Shown here in pieces: positions 1 through 11,287 of a DNA stretch of 64,000 nucleotides. Numbering within the stretch: position 1 is the stretch's first letter; every line of letters begins with the position of its first letter. The notes beneath the pieces are model-generated. The model saw only the letters and a program-made list of their open reading frames with translations. It was not told the DNA's origin and did not search any database. A program made the translations under genes and the position numbers. Source of the DNA: Catonia carolina (Eukaryota; Arthropoda; Insecta; Hemiptera; Achilidae); contig JAQMRL010000001.1 of NCBI GenBank assembly GCA_035578175.1, positions 237,723,038-237,787,037 of the forward strand, read 5' to 3'.

Positions 1-47
1 GCATTACTGTCTAACTAGATCCAGGCTCGTAATTTCATTGCTAGTGG
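1..47. repeat. Short dispersed repeat, also at 7432-7467
   Basis: The motif CTGTCTAACTAGATCCAGGC and the bases around it recur in the same orientation at about 7432-7467, with a few substitutions, next to the upstream edge of the retrotransposon fragment there. It is probably the edge of an interspersed repeat cut off by the window start. No family could be assigned. Confidence 0.5.
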
Positions 48-117
48 ACACCTAAGCAATCAGAGTGATCTAACCAACAATTCCGACATTTTACACTCCC
101 AACTATATTGGCTTACA

Positions 118-253
118 AGTTGGCCCATGGCATAGTGGCAAGTTTAACTAGCTTCTATTTCAAGAGCCATGGGTTCGATTCCCAGTCAGATCTGGCTTGT
201 TTCATAATCTGTATTAGCATAATGTACAAAACAGTCAATGTAAAAAAAAAAAA
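118..253 (+). mobile_element. tRNA-derived SINE
   Basis: A tRNA-like head is visible: a box-A-like GGCATAGTGGCAAG near 129 and a box-B match GGTTCGATTCC at 172-182. It is followed by a short body and an A-rich tail (242-253). These are the internal RNA polymerase III promoter parts of a SINE. The head does not fold as a full functional tRNA, so this is a retroposon and not a tRNA gene. Confidence 0.7.
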
Positions 254-2099
254 TAGCTGAGCATCCAAAAATCAATAAAACCATGGTTTCTTTAACCCAT
301 TGGCATATAATGACGGCGATTCAACGTCCTCATACTTTATTTAGTCCTGTCTACGTAGTTTTTAAAAAATTCTTGATGTAGCAGCACTCATGTAAACTAC
401 ATAATTTTTTCTTTATTTTCATAATATTTACCAATAGAGTGCGTGCAAGCGTTCAGTTATAATTTCGTGATCAAAATAACCTATACCATGTGTTAAAAAA
501 TGGCGTTTGTTTACGTTCTGTAAATGCGTGTTTGTTAAGAGTTTTTAGGTTATTAATCGTATATTTTGGTGTTTTATATCAAGTCATAATATTCAATAGT
601 TTTCACTATTAAATAAATTCTCTGCATGCTAAAATATTAATTTCATTATTGACAGGGTATTAATGAGTAAATAAGTGAAAACGGTAATGACCGGTGATAA
701 GAAAAAAGGGCATAACTTTTTTTTATATTAACCAATTTTTAAAAATTTGAAGTAGTTTTGTAGAAAAAAGAATTCTCTAGATGGCTCTAATATATAAGTT
801 TTTATAAAAAAAATTATAAACTTCTAAGTTACAATTAAAAAAATTAAAAAAAAAATTCATTTACAAGAAAAAAATGTTTAAAAATTTGTAGAAAAAAAAT
901 TATTTCTAAGACAATAAAAGTAATTATTTGGTCTAAATGGTTACTAAATTCTTAAAAAATTAAAAAAAAATTAAGAGAATTGGTTAAAAGAAAAAAAGTT
1001 TTTGTCTATTTACAATATTATAGTGTCATTTTATGCAAAATTAAATCCAACTGTAAGCCCACCAACAGTACAAAACAATTCGTAGGTCAATGGGTTAAAA
1101 GTTTTGAAAGGCCTATGAACATTAATTTTTAAGTTAGGTAGCTTAAAAACAATTCAGAAATAGGATAAACTAATTGTAATAAAATTTGAGAGACATGCAT
1201 ACACATAAACTTTGTATAAATCTAAAATGTTTCATCAGACATAAAAATGATTTGTTTCAAAAAATACTAAAATGTTAAAAATAAACTACAAATGAACAAA
1301 AGAAAAATGTGACAGCAAATTAAATTGGCTTAATAAAACAATTTTTATGCATTATTTAGCATCAATCAAACATTACTAAATTAACTATTTAACAGAAAAC
1401 CAACTGAATAACACAATAAAAAGCTCAAAAAATGTTGTATTCATATAAGATCAATACAAATATTTTTTAAATAAACTAACCTATAAAAAACAAAAAATTA
1501 TGATTAAAAAGTGTGTACTGACCATTATAAAAAACCTGTCAATGTAATAGGCATCTACAATATCACAAGTGATAATAACTAAAGTTCACAATGGATGTGG
1601 TTTCTTATAAAAGGAAAAGACACGGTACTTGAAAACAACTAGAAATATCTTGTACAGAATTGACTAAAATGTACAATACTATATTATGATAAGAAAAATA
1701 AAGTTAGATAATGCCAAGACTAATAGAAAAAAATCTATTGTAATAATAAATTAGATAATAGAAATATCCTAAAATTTTAAATGTTCACTTTCCTGATCAA
1801 TCTTGTAAAACCAGTGGCCTACAGGCTCGATACCTCTTTATAAGTAAACTATTTATTTTACTTTCTTTTTTAAAATTTACGTTTTTCATTGCTTTTTGTA
1901 AAATTAATTAACCTTTTTGATTTTTTACAATAGTTAAAATATTTCTTAAAATACTACTCAAACCTAGATATAATAACCAAAATGCAATTTAAAATAGGAA
2001 TAGTTAAATCCAATATGGCCTACCAGAATTTAAAAACAGATCCGAGTATTTTTTCTGATAAATTTTTATTTGTTTATCTTGTGATTATGCCTACATAAG
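254..2099. other. AT-rich non-coding DNA
   Basis: Very A/T-rich sequence with many homopolymer runs. No reading frame with recognisable protein similarity, no paired inverted repeats and no RNA gene were seen. Confidence 0.6.
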
Positions 2100-2226
2100 A
2101 TTTGGCTTGTGCATAGGTAATGACATGAGGTGATACACAGATGACAAGACGCCAGACCTGACTGGGAATCGAACCTGGGATGCCCGCATAAAAGCCAGTT
2201 GCACTAACCACTACACTACAAGCAAC
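2100..2226 (-). mobile_element. tRNA-derived SINE, reverse orientation
   Basis: The reverse complement carries a box-B match, GGTTCGATTCC (plus-strand GGAATCGAACC at 2165-2175), preceded by a box-A-like stretch around 2200-2220 (reverse complement of CACTACACTACAAGC). The sequence CCAGACCTGACTGGGAATCG is shared with the copies near 12420 and 45040, so this is one dispersed family. Confidence 0.65.
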
Positions 2227-2629
2227 AAAATTATTGTGGTTTACCACAGCCCACTAGATTTCTAAAATTTATTTGTTTATTTTTCCATATATCAGTTATA
2301 GCCTTTTAAATGAGATACGTGGAAGCCATTTTTGAAAAAAATTATTTTCTACTTTTGCATCAGAAAAATGCTTAATGTTTTTGAGATAGTAGATGCTAAA
2401 TAAGCTTGCCGGTGTAGGTGCACAAACAGTTCGGATTCAGACGGTAGATTTCGTGTCTTAGCACCAAACTGCCGATTAAATCACAGGTGCTGATTGATGT
2501 AAATTATCACCTATTAGCGACGCTAAAAATATTCAATTGTTAACATTGTATACAACAATTAATGCCTACCACATACAACATATTACAGACTAATGTTTTC
2601 AGGTTGGCTGATATACAATGTTGCGAGAG

Positions 2630-3012
2630 CGATGTGACTGTTTCGATTTTCTGTTTTTTTCTCACGAAAAAGTGTGAAAAATCGATTGTTTTAAAGATTT
2701 CGGCCTTAGTATGCATTTTACGACAAAAGTGTATAATAAAATTTATAGGAAATTAAACGATCTACAACTTTTATTTAGAGCATTTTTCTCTACTGAGCCT
2801 AGTTTAACGTGAAAGAGTAATTTTCTGTATTTTTAAGCTGAACTGAAGTTGATTTTCATTTTGTCTCTTTCACTTATAATTAAAATTAGGTTATGTTTTT
2901 TGGGGTTAGTTTTTTTGTTTATTTCTTATGTTTTATTACTAATGTTAGGTTATATTGTTAATTATTTGAATTGGCAAGAGAAAGTTGTATGAGTGTTTCA
3001 CACCAGATTCAT
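2630..3012 (+). mobile_element. Helentron/INE-1-like repeat (family A), 3' half
   Basis: This is the 3' half of a family seen seven times in the window. It ends with the sub-terminal motif GGCAAGAGAAAGT (2973-2985) followed by the palindrome GTATGAGTGTTTCACAC (2987-3003). The internal sequence (AAGATTTCGGCCTTAGTATG and following) matches the copies at 5.6, 8.0, 11.3 and 20.9 kb. The 5' half is missing. No protein is encoded. Confidence 0.7.
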
Positions 3013-3013
3013 T

Positions 3014-3447
3014 TTTCTTTGTTGTTATTTATGGAAACTTAGATTCTACATTATACAAACAAGTTGATAAGATTTGCCGACAATTGTTCATAAATCAATA
3101 AAATAACGTAAATTTATCCAAACTTTTTATAATTTATTAGATGCGACTTACATGTTTTAATATCAAGTACATACTAAGCCTGTATTTATTAATGAAATAA
3201 CTTATCTTATTTTTTAATTTGTGTTATTTTTGTTATTATTGTTTTGTTTATTTCTTCAAATTTCATAATTTAAATGTTTGCTAATTTTTGATTAAGCTAA
3301 TCAGTAAAACTAAATCAAGGTTGCAGTTTGTTTTGTATGTACTACACTGATAACTTTTTTAAATTATAAAAAAATAATTGTTAAGAATATCATTAGCACA
3401 CTGTTAAAAGTAATTATGTAATTAAATGTTAAGTTGAAATTAAGTAG
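3014..3447. other. AT-rich non-coding DNA
   Basis: Nothing recognised on either strand. Confidence 0.5.
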
Positions 3448-3600
3448 TTAAATGGCCAGCTTGTTGGTATAGTGGTCAGGGCAGCTGGCTTCTTCTACTT
3501 AAAGGTCACTGGTTTGATCTGGAATTTGTTTATCTACCTTTACCATTACGTATACACAAGCAAAGGCTTATGTTTGGCCAAGTCATTTAATAAAAAAAGT
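3448..3600 (+). mobile_element. Degenerate tRNA-derived SINE
   Basis: A box-A-like GGTATAGTGGTCAGGGC lies near 3466 and a degraded box B, GGTTTGATCTGG, at 3511-3522, followed by an A-rich end near 3590. It sits just upstream of the mariner element at 3610. Confidence 0.5.
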
Positions 3601-3609
3601 GTTGTGATA

Positions 3610-4945
3610 CGAGGGCTATTCAGAAAGTAGGGAACGTTTCCATTTGACGCCGCTGGGCGCACGGCAATCATGTATGACTTGGTATGTGCATGTTCGGCTC
3701 TTCAGTCGGCGTCCAGCCGTTGCAACGGGAACGTCGCTGCGCTGCCTGTTTTCTCGATATTTTAATTTGAAATGTGCGCTGCAATTGAAAATCCCGCCAG
3801 TTGTGAAGTGCGGTCTGTCATACGGTTTTTGTCGGCCAAAAACCTAAAACCGATAGAAATTCATCGGCAACTGTGCGAAGTATACAGTGACAACGTGATG
3901 AATGAAAGTTCAGTGCGAAAATGGTGTATTCGGTTTAAAAATGGCCGTACCAACGTCCATGATGAAGAGAAGAGCGGTCGCCCGAGCATTGTGACAGACG
4001 ATTTGGTCGCCAAAGTCGATGAAAAAATTGGTAAAAAACCGACGATTCACGATAACGGAGCTTGCACTTTCCTTCCCACAAATTTCACGCACTTTGTTGT
4101 TTGAAATTGTCACTAAAATGCTAGGCTACCACAAATTTTGTGCAAGACGGGTGCCAAAAATGCTTACTGACAACCATAAGCGTCAGGCAAATGGAGCAGC
4201 CTTAACATTTCTCGAGGCCTACCACACGGATGGTGATGCATTGCTGGATCGCATCATAACGGGTGACGAGACTTGGGTTAAACATGTCAATTCCGAGACA
4301 AAATTGCAGTCCATGGAGTGGGGGCACACACATTCTCCTAAAAAACCAAGAAAATGTCTGCAAACCTTATCAGCAAGGAAGATTATGGCTACTGTGTTTT
4401 GGGACAGGCAAGGTGTGCTGCTCATTGACTTTTTCGAGCGTGGTGCAACAATAAACTCTGATCGGTACTGCCAAACATTGCGCAACCTTAGGAGAGCAGT
4501 TCAAAACAAGCACCGAGGAAAGTTGTCGTCAAAAATTTTGTTTCTTCATGACAATGCCCGACCTCACACGGCAAACCGCACAAAAGAACTCCTTGATTCA
4601 TTCAAATGGGAGGTTTTCCCTCATCCACCCTATAGTCCTGATCTTGCACCGAGTGATTTTCACTTGTTTCCAAGAATGAAGAACTGGCTAGCAACACAGC
4701 GCTTCGACGACGACGAGGAACTCCGGGCGCGCGTCACTGAGTGGCTGCGGTCGCAGGCGGCGGATTTCTATAACGAAGGAATTTTGAAGCTTGTCCACCG
4801 CTATGACAAGTGCCTCAATTTGCTTGGTGACTATGTAGAAAAGTAGTATTTTAGTCACTCTTTCAGATGTATATAATAAAAAAATTTTCTTTTACATAGT
4901 TTTTCTTTATTTACAAAACGTTCCCTACTTTCTGAATAGCCCTCG
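3610..4945 (+). mobile_element. Mariner transposon, nearly intact
   Basis: A 1336-bp mariner-family DNA transposon. The ends are 30-bp inverted repeats with no mismatch (3610-3639 and 4916-4945; outermost bases CGAGGGCTATTCAGAAAGTA). They are flanked by the TA target duplication expected for this superfamily (3608-3609 and 4946-4947). It encodes one transposase in the plus direction, broken by a single-base frameshift. Perfect inverted repeats and an otherwise open frame mean a recent insertion compared with the other mariner relics here. Confidence 0.95.
3772..4846 (+). pseudogene. Mariner transposase (DD34D), one frameshift
   Basis: Cut-and-paste transposase that would bind the flanking inverted repeats and move the element via TA sites. 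The first frame starts with ATG at 3772 and carries the N-terminal helix-turn-helix region (IRFLSAKNLKPIEIHRQ, VRKWCIRFKNGRTNVHDEE, SGRPS). About 85 residues in, near the A runs at 4020-4037, the frame shifts by one base. The rest continues in the next frame to a stop at 4846, about 357 residues in total, the usual mariner size. Catalytic parts are intact: ITGDETW (first Asp), HDNARPHTA (second Asp) and YSPDLAPSDFHLF (third Asp). The spacing between the second and third Asp is 34 residues (DD34D). The linker motif WVPHxL is changed to RVPKML. An alternative downstream ATG at 4019 gives 275 residues lacking most of the DNA-binding domain. The frameshift could also be a homopolymer error in the assembly. 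Confidence 0.92.
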
Positions 4946-4947
4946 TA

Positions 4948-5280
4948 TATTAGTGAATTGAAAAGTGGAAACATTTTTCAGATAGGGATGAAGACAGAAC
5001 CACTATCAACTGAGCCATCTGAAAAGTCCATTTTTTTCAAAATAAATTATTAAATCACTTATATTTCAGTAAGAGGTATGTATAAACAAGGACTATTTAG
5101 AAAATATTTCTCCAATTTAATATAACTAGCTATTTGACCGCTGTTATATTAACTTTCACAAACAATGAAACCAAGCACAAAAGTTTAGCAATAAAAATAT
5201 GTAGTTTAGTATCCGACATTTTGAGTAGCTAATCCTACGTTGAAGTAATTAAATATGTTTTAGTAAACAGTCAACATGAT
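4948..5280. other. Non-coding spacer
   Basis: AT-rich flank of the mariner insertion. No gene or repeat unit was recognised. Confidence 0.5.
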
Positions 5281-5454
5281 AAATATCAAGAGAGTGGCCT
5301 ACAAAAATAACAGTCATACTTATATATTAAGAAATATGCAGTTTAATGTCCAATAAGTAAACAGTAAAAATATCAAGAGAGTGGCCTACAAAAATAACAG
5401 TCATACTTATATATTAAGAAATATGCAGTTTAATGTCCAATAAGTAAACAATAA
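5281..5454. repeat. Tandem duplication, 87-bp unit, two copies
   Basis: The unit starting AAATATCAAGAGAGTGGCCT occurs at 5281 and again at 5368, with almost no differences over 87 bp. A near-identical direct duplication of this size is probably recent. It contains no coding sequence. Confidence 0.9.
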
Positions 5455-5619
5455 AAAGCCTAATGTACCCTACATGTTAGAAAATGCTAACAAACTATTA
5501 TTTTAATGCTGAACAATCACAAATTTATTCTCATAAAAAATTATTAATTGCATATGTATATAAACTGAAAATTTTCTCTCCTTTTTATCAAAATATTAAA
5601 AGAAATATTAAAATAGTAA

Positions 5620-6540
5620 AAATCTGGTGTGAAACACTCACACAACTTTCTCTTGCCAATGCAAATAATTAACAACCTTAACAATGCAAATAATATAACC
5701 TAACATTAGTAATAAAACATATGGTATAAACAAAAAAATTAAACCCAATAAACATAACCTAATTTTAATCATGAGTGAAAGACGCAAAATGAAAATCAAC
5801 TTTAGTTTGGCTTAAAAATATGGAAAATCACTCTTTCATGCTAAACTAGGCTCTGTAGAGAAAAAAGCATTAAATAAAAGTTGTAATCTTTTTAATTTCC
5901 TATAAATTTTACATCATTTTTTTTGTAAAATGTATACTAAGGCTGAAACCTTAAAAAAAATCTATTTTTCAAAAGTTTTCATGAGAAAAAACAGAAAATT
6001 GCTAATTACCGCTAAACTAAGCGTTATAGAAAAAAAATGTTTGAAATAAAAGTTACAGGATTTTGAATTCTCTACAACTTTTATTATATACATTTTTGTG
6101 CTTAAATGCACATTAAAGCCGCAATCTTAAAAAACCATGTTTTTTACAAAAAAAACAGGTTCTCCAATAATTTCAGTAGACATAGCGCCTAACAAATGCT
6201 TGTAGAGATTAAAAAAAAAACAGCAATTTTTGAGAAAATCGCAAAAAGTGAAAAATGACACGAATAAACTACTTCTACCAGTTGACAGATTTTAATGAAA
6301 ATGTTTGTGTTGGGTACAGTAGTAGTATCTAACTTAAATTTCAAGTTCGTACAATGTTCCATTCTTGAGATATTCTGTCCACACACACCCACACACATAG
6401 ACCAATCGCTAAAAACATGGTTTTTTTGGGTTCAGGGGGTCTGAAAACTTGTAGATCTGGTGAAAACTCTATTTTGAAAAATCGACATGAAAACAATACT
6501 TTCCTTCCTATATGTTCATATAGACAAGAGAAAGTAAAAA
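5620..6540 (-). mobile_element. Helentron/INE-1-like repeat (family A), full length
   Basis: About 920 bp. Read on the minus strand, the 5' end carries the sub-terminal motif ACTTTCTCTTGTC (plus 6523-6535). The 3' end carries GGCAAGAGAAAGT (plus 5645-5657) followed by the 17-nt palindrome GTGTGAGTGTTTCACAC (plus 5627-5643). The middle includes a short CA-rich stretch (6378-6395) at the position where the 21-kb copy has a long CA/CG microsatellite. No protein is encoded. Sub-terminal inverted repeats, an internal simple repeat and a 3' hairpin resemble non-autonomous Helentrons (INE-1/HINE); the assignment is inferred from that architecture only. Confidence 0.65.
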
Positions 6541-6712
6541 GTACTAATTAAAAAAAAAAAATACTACACTGATAACCACAAAATTGCGAACTTCCTAGTA
6601 AACCAAGCAGACCTGTACCTCCACTCATCCTGCCATATTGTTGTCAATTCCATTTGCCCAAAATGAGTTTGTAATCTTATAGTTTATGATAATAAAATAA
6701 TTTTTTTTTTTT

Positions 6713-7360
6713 GTCATCAGTCTCTCGACTGGTTTGATGCAGTTCTCCAACCTGTTCTATCTTGCGCAAGTCGTTTCATATCTACATACCTGTAACACCC
6801 TACATCTTTTGTAATTTGCTTTATATATTCTAATCTTTGCCTCCCTCTACAATTTACTCCCTCAATGTTACCCTCCATTATTGATAGCCCAATACCTGGA
6901 TGTCTTAGGATATGCCCCACTAGCCTATCCCTTCTTTTGGTAAGATGCTTCCATATACTTCTTTTTTCATCCACTCGCCTAAGAACCTCTAAATTACTTA
7001 TTTTGTCCACCCACCTAATCTTTAACATTTTCCTATAACACCACATTTCAAAAGCTTCTATCCTCTTCCGTTCTACAGCCCCTATCACCCACGTTTCACT
7101 TCCGTATAATGCTACACTCCAAACATAATGTTTTAAGAAATTTTTCCTAATCTGTAAATCAATGTTTGTAGTCAGTAAGCTGTTTTTCATTTCAAAGGCT
7201 TTTCTAGCTTGAGCAATTCTACTCTTGATATCACTCGTGCTTCTACCATCCTTTGTTATTTTACTCCCTAGATAGCAGAATTCCCCAACTTCCTGTATGT
7301 TTTCGTTGCCTACTTTTAAATTTCCCATCTCTTCTAAACCACTCTTGCTGCTGCACAACA
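6713..7360 (-). pseudogene. Non-LTR retrotransposon reverse-transcriptase protein, C-terminal fragment
   Basis: A minus-strand frame ending at 6717 gives about 210 residues typical of the region after the reverse transcriptase domain in insect LINE-type ORF2 proteins. Visible motifs are FCYLGSKITKDG, SRIAQARKAFEM, a WSVALYGSETW block, EAFEMWCYRKML, RWVDKISNLEVLRRV, a GHILRHPG segment and CRGRQRLEYIKQITKD, ending in WRTASNQSRD. The YLG and YGSETW blocks identify the family type. The catalytic YxDD part is absent, so the copy is 5'-truncated, as is common for LINEs. The stop is followed by TGATGAC and a poly-A run (plus 6701-6712 T), the presumed 3' end. The first 25 or so residues of the longest open frame (to 7427) come from flanking DNA. 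Confidence 0.85.
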
Positions 7361-7467
7361 CTTCCGTTGTATAAAATAATACCAAAAGATAAAAAGTTTG
7401 CTCCCACTCTGCCAAATATGGCAACACTACATTACCTGTCTAACTAGATTCAGGCTCGCAATTTCAT

Positions 7468-7879
7468 GGTTACTAGTATAACACAATATACTCAGATGAA
7501 ATAAATAACGTGGCGATCTGAGAGAATAATTTTCCAAACTAAAACCTAACTCTGTTCTTATGAACTTCCTGCAATTAGATGGTAGTTTTTAAATTCAAAA
7601 TGAGAACTTAATATCTTTATAACAGGACAAAATTGTTTTTTCTTACTCAAAATAAAAAAAAACTACAAGGATCTCAAACACTTTAATTTTCAGTTTGGTT
7701 ACAGTAGTTTTAGCTGTTCAATAGAATAGTATAAGTACCCAAATTTGCATTCAAAAATGTATTCCATTTTTAATATCAATATGGGGTACAGGGCAAATGT
7801 GTTAATAGTCTGATTAGAAAAACAATAACTGTAATATGGAACCATTCATAGAAAATACAATGGAAATGATTACAGCAGC
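7468..7879. other. Non-coding DNA
   Basis: AT-rich; nothing recognised. Confidence 0.4.
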
Positions 7880-7995
7880 AAAGGCCTACAATGCATTTTA
7901 TGAGGAAATAAAGCAGTAGGTCCTAGGTTTAATTCCCAGTTGGGGCCTGAACAATTTCAACTCATTAAAAAGCACTTTTAAGCAGTTTTATCATG
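7880..7995 (+). mobile_element. Degenerate SINE fragment
   Basis: A degraded box B, GGTTTAATTCC (7926-7936), is followed by CAGTTGGGGCCTGAACAATT, a context like that of the better SINEs at 18010 and 50520. The box-A side is poorly preserved. Confidence 0.45.
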
Positions 7996-8045
7996 AGCCA
8001 ACTGAATTCAACAAATAAGCAACCAGTTCACAAGACTAAATAAAA

Positions 8046-8892
8046 AATATGGTGTGAAACACTCACACGACTTTCTTTTTCCAGTGCAAATAATGAACAA
8101 TATAACCTAATTTTAATCATGAGTAAATGTTGTAAAATGAAAACCTACCCTACTTTGGCTTAATAATACGGAAAATCAATCTGACGCTAAAGTAGGCTCT
8201 GTAGAGAAAATGCTTAAAATGAAATTTGTAGATCGTTTAATTTCCTATAAATCTGATTACGTACACTTTTGTCGTAAAATGCATACTATGGCCGAAATCT
8301 TAAAAAACCATTTTTTCACAGAAATAAACAGAAAATCACTAATTACCGCTAAACTAAGCTTTACACAAAGAAATGTTTGAAAAAAAGTTGTAGGTTTTTA
8401 AACTGTCTACAAGTTTTAATATATACATACATTTTTGCGCTAAAATGCATATTAAGGCCACAATCTTAAACAAACATTTTTTACAAGAGAACAGCCTCCC
8501 GAAGAATTTCAGCAGGCAAGGCACCTAGCCTATCTTAAAGAGCATAAAAAATGTAGTAAATAAGGCGATTTTTAAAAAAAATTTAGAAGCCATTTTTGAG
8601 AATATCAGAAAAAGTGAAAAATGACAAGAATAAACTACTACTTCCGATTGACCGATTTTGATAAAAATGTTTGTGTCGGGTTCTCCAGTGGTATCTAACT
8701 TAAAACTTCAAGTTCTTAAAACTTCAATATTCCGTTCTTGAGATATTCTGTTTACACAGACCAATTGCTAAAACCACATTTTTTCAGTTCAGGTGGTCCG
8801 AAAACATATATATCCGGTAAAAACTCGATTTTGAAAAACGACATGAAAAAAATACTTTCCTTGCTATAAATTCATATAGGCAGAAGAATTAA
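8046..8892 (-). mobile_element. Helentron/INE-1-like repeat (family A), diverged copy
   Basis: The 3' palindrome is perfect (plus GTGTGAAACACTCACAC at 8052-8068), but both sub-terminal motifs have decayed (plus ACTTTCTTTTTCC; right-hand GGCAGAAGAATTA). The internal order of shared blocks matches the 5.6-kb and 20.9-kb copies. It lacks the CA repeat. Confidence 0.65.
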
Positions 8893-10028
8893 AAATAGAA
8901 CTAATTTTTTTCAATTAGAACACATTACAATTTTTAAAATAAATTAGTAAGTGAATTCTATTGGTAACACAACTAAGAAGCTAAAAACTTAATTAGATAC
9001 TGCATTAGAATTAAAGTTAAGTATTAGGTACTCAAATTTCTGCTGAATTTATTTCCGAGTCCTTAACTAAATGTAAATTCAATTTGTTCAAGCCTCTTTA
9101 TTAACAATGAAATATGCCACCTACTTTATAAAACATTGAATCAAAATAAGCTATTTCTTACAAAAATTGTAAGCCAAAACACCCAATTAATAAAATAAAT
9201 ATTAAAAGATCATCATACCAGTAAACTGTTAGAATACTATATATTTAAATTAAAGCTACATTGTAACCTTTTCATTACAGTTTAAAAGCCTAAAGTTTAG
9301 AAATTGTATAATTTATTTACAAAATCATACAATTATTTTTAACTACAAAAACATTAACAGATTAAACAGCTCAAATCTTAGAAAAAACTTAACAAAAGGA
9401 TTATTAATAAAAACGGTTCAATTTCCTGATCATGCATGCAATATGAAGCAGTAGAAGGGCAAAAAATAACCTCATTTAAATTAATGCAAGCACATTTCTT
9501 AACCATAACAAAAACGGAGAACAAACGAATTCTTCCAAAGATTAAACAAAAAATTACCAAAGATTAAATCAGAAACGTAGAACAGGCTTTAGTTGAAATA
9601 AAATTTCAAGTGCGCTGCATTTCCAGTAAAAACGGACATGAAAGTTTCTGTACATTCACGCTGACTACTAAATAGTATTACTGTACTACAAATGGCTAAA
9701 TTAGAAAACGAAAAACACCACAAACAAGATTTCGATAATACTTAATAATTATCGTTAAACCAATAAAACTTTAAAAGTAAATAAGAAATGAAAAACGCTT
9801 GTTCCCTTTTAAGTACATTGTGGAAGTTGAAACTACGAAAGCGAGAGTTAAATCCAATTAGGAAATTCATAGAAAAAGTAAAGAATTTTAAAACATATTA
9901 CACTGTGAATCTTACCACACAGTACGTGAAATGTGTGAAAATAAGCATAATCATTAAATATATATTTTCTCATAAAGGACGAAAATCTCCAGAAGCAAAC
10001 AACGAAAAATGGCGGCTGCCAAGGTTTA
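8893..10028. other. Non-coding DNA
   Basis: AT-rich sequence with only short chance reading frames and no recognisable domain. ATGGCGGCTGCCAAGG at about 10011 resembles a start region but is followed by a stop after ten codons. Confidence 0.45.
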
Positions 10029-10076
10029 CAATTTGGTGTAGAAAGGTCTTCATCGACCTCATTACATACACCAAAT
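10029..10076. repeat. Inverted repeat with 11-bp perfect arms
   Basis: AATTTGGTGTA (10029-10039) pairs with TACACCAAATT (10066-10076). Inside it GGTC (10044-10047) can pair with GACC (10054-10057). No element boundaries are evident and the role is unknown. Confidence 0.6.
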
Positions 10077-10850
10077 TCAAAAATACGTCGGTCTATTAAC
10101 AGAATTATTAAGTAAAACAAACTGAAATTTTATTTACCTTTTTAAAATATAAACAATGTAAATATTTTAAGATGTATCTTCAAACTGCATTTTAACAGAC
10201 GGTTAACATTTTGCTATAGGCCTGTTGTATATTGCTTGCACACAGTGTTGCCAAAATTGAAATTTAAAATTCTCTGCTAACGTTCTTTGTTTTCGTGAAA
10301 AAGTACTGCATAAAACTCAGGAACAATGTGATACAGCAAATTTTAAAATATTTTATTGTTCACATCCTTAAATGTTCTGCACTGAAGTTATTAAAATTTA
10401 AAAAAATAAATTCTATTAAGTATCTGGTTTCAGTTATTTTGTTGTGTCATTGTGTATTAAATATGGTAATAAAAAACGTATATACGGTGAGATAAAGTCA
10501 GTCGCTACGAAATAAATTTGAACTATACATATTTTAAAACAAAAATTAGTACGTAAATTAATATTGTGAAAGTAAGTTTTATTAATAAGGGTATTACACA
10601 ACCCCCAACTTAAATTTGCAATTTTTTTTAAGTTCCAGCAACCCCCCCCCCTATACCACAGTTGCTGAATACCTATTGTTTATTTGACCATCTACGTTTT
10701 ACAAAATAACATTATCGAACAACGCAGTTGAGGCTTCATAATATGCTAACTTTCGTTCTGTAAACAATAAAAATGGGTTTTTACTCACTTGTTTGTGAAC
10801 ACAGTAGGTATTAAACAATAACTGTTGACTCGATAAATGTAAAATATTTC
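10077..10850. other. Non-coding DNA
   Basis: AT-rich, with a C homopolymer near 10643-10651. No gene was recognised. Confidence 0.4.
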
Positions 10851-10854
10851 TAGA

Positions 10855-10925
10855 CCACCAGCCGGGAATCGAACCCGGGACCGCCCGCTAAGCAGTCTAG
10901 CGTTCGACGACTGCAACAAAAAGCG
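10855..10925 (-). mobile_element. tRNA-like SINE head, reverse orientation
   Basis: The reverse complement contains CCGGGTTCGATTCCCGG, a perfect T-arm stem around a box-B core. The remaining arms do not form a full cloverleaf with a paired acceptor stem, so a retroposed head is more likely than a working tRNA gene. Confidence 0.55.
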
Positions 10926-10999
10926 GTGTGCATAAATTGTTTATTTCTTGATATTCTCCTTTGTATTGTTCTCTGATTATCTCATATCTTAAACTTTTA

Positions 11000-11287
11000 C
11001 AAATTTCCATTCGGTACTTTATCGAATTGCTTTAAATTAATAGACTAGTATTTAGTAGATGGTGACACTTCTTATGGCTTGTGAACCAGCCCCCTCCATT
11101 CTGCATGAATATTACTCCTACCCCGCACCCCTTGTAAGGAATAAATTCACTGAAGTAAATAAAAACACGTACGTTTTGTGTAATAAATGCACAGTAAGAC
11201 TTAGTTTAATCAGCAAGGGCTTGCAACGACTGTAGAAAACTCCCAATCTTTACGAGAAATATGGGTTGGCTAATACAGAAAAGGGGT
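11000..11287. other. Non-coding DNA
   Basis: Nothing recognised. Confidence 0.4.

Noticed and set aside
10011..10040. ATGGCGGCTGCC start-like sequence
   Set aside because: A stop follows after ten codons and the possible donor (AAGGTTTAC) is weak; no downstream exon seen.
9788..10120. Overlapping 90-103 codon frames on both strands
   Set aside because: AT-rich chance frames without recognisable domains or splice signals; codon use resembles the non-coding surroundings.
10855..10925. tRNA gene on the minus strand
   Set aside because: The T arm is perfect but the acceptor and D arms do not pair into a cloverleaf; retroposed SINE head preferred.
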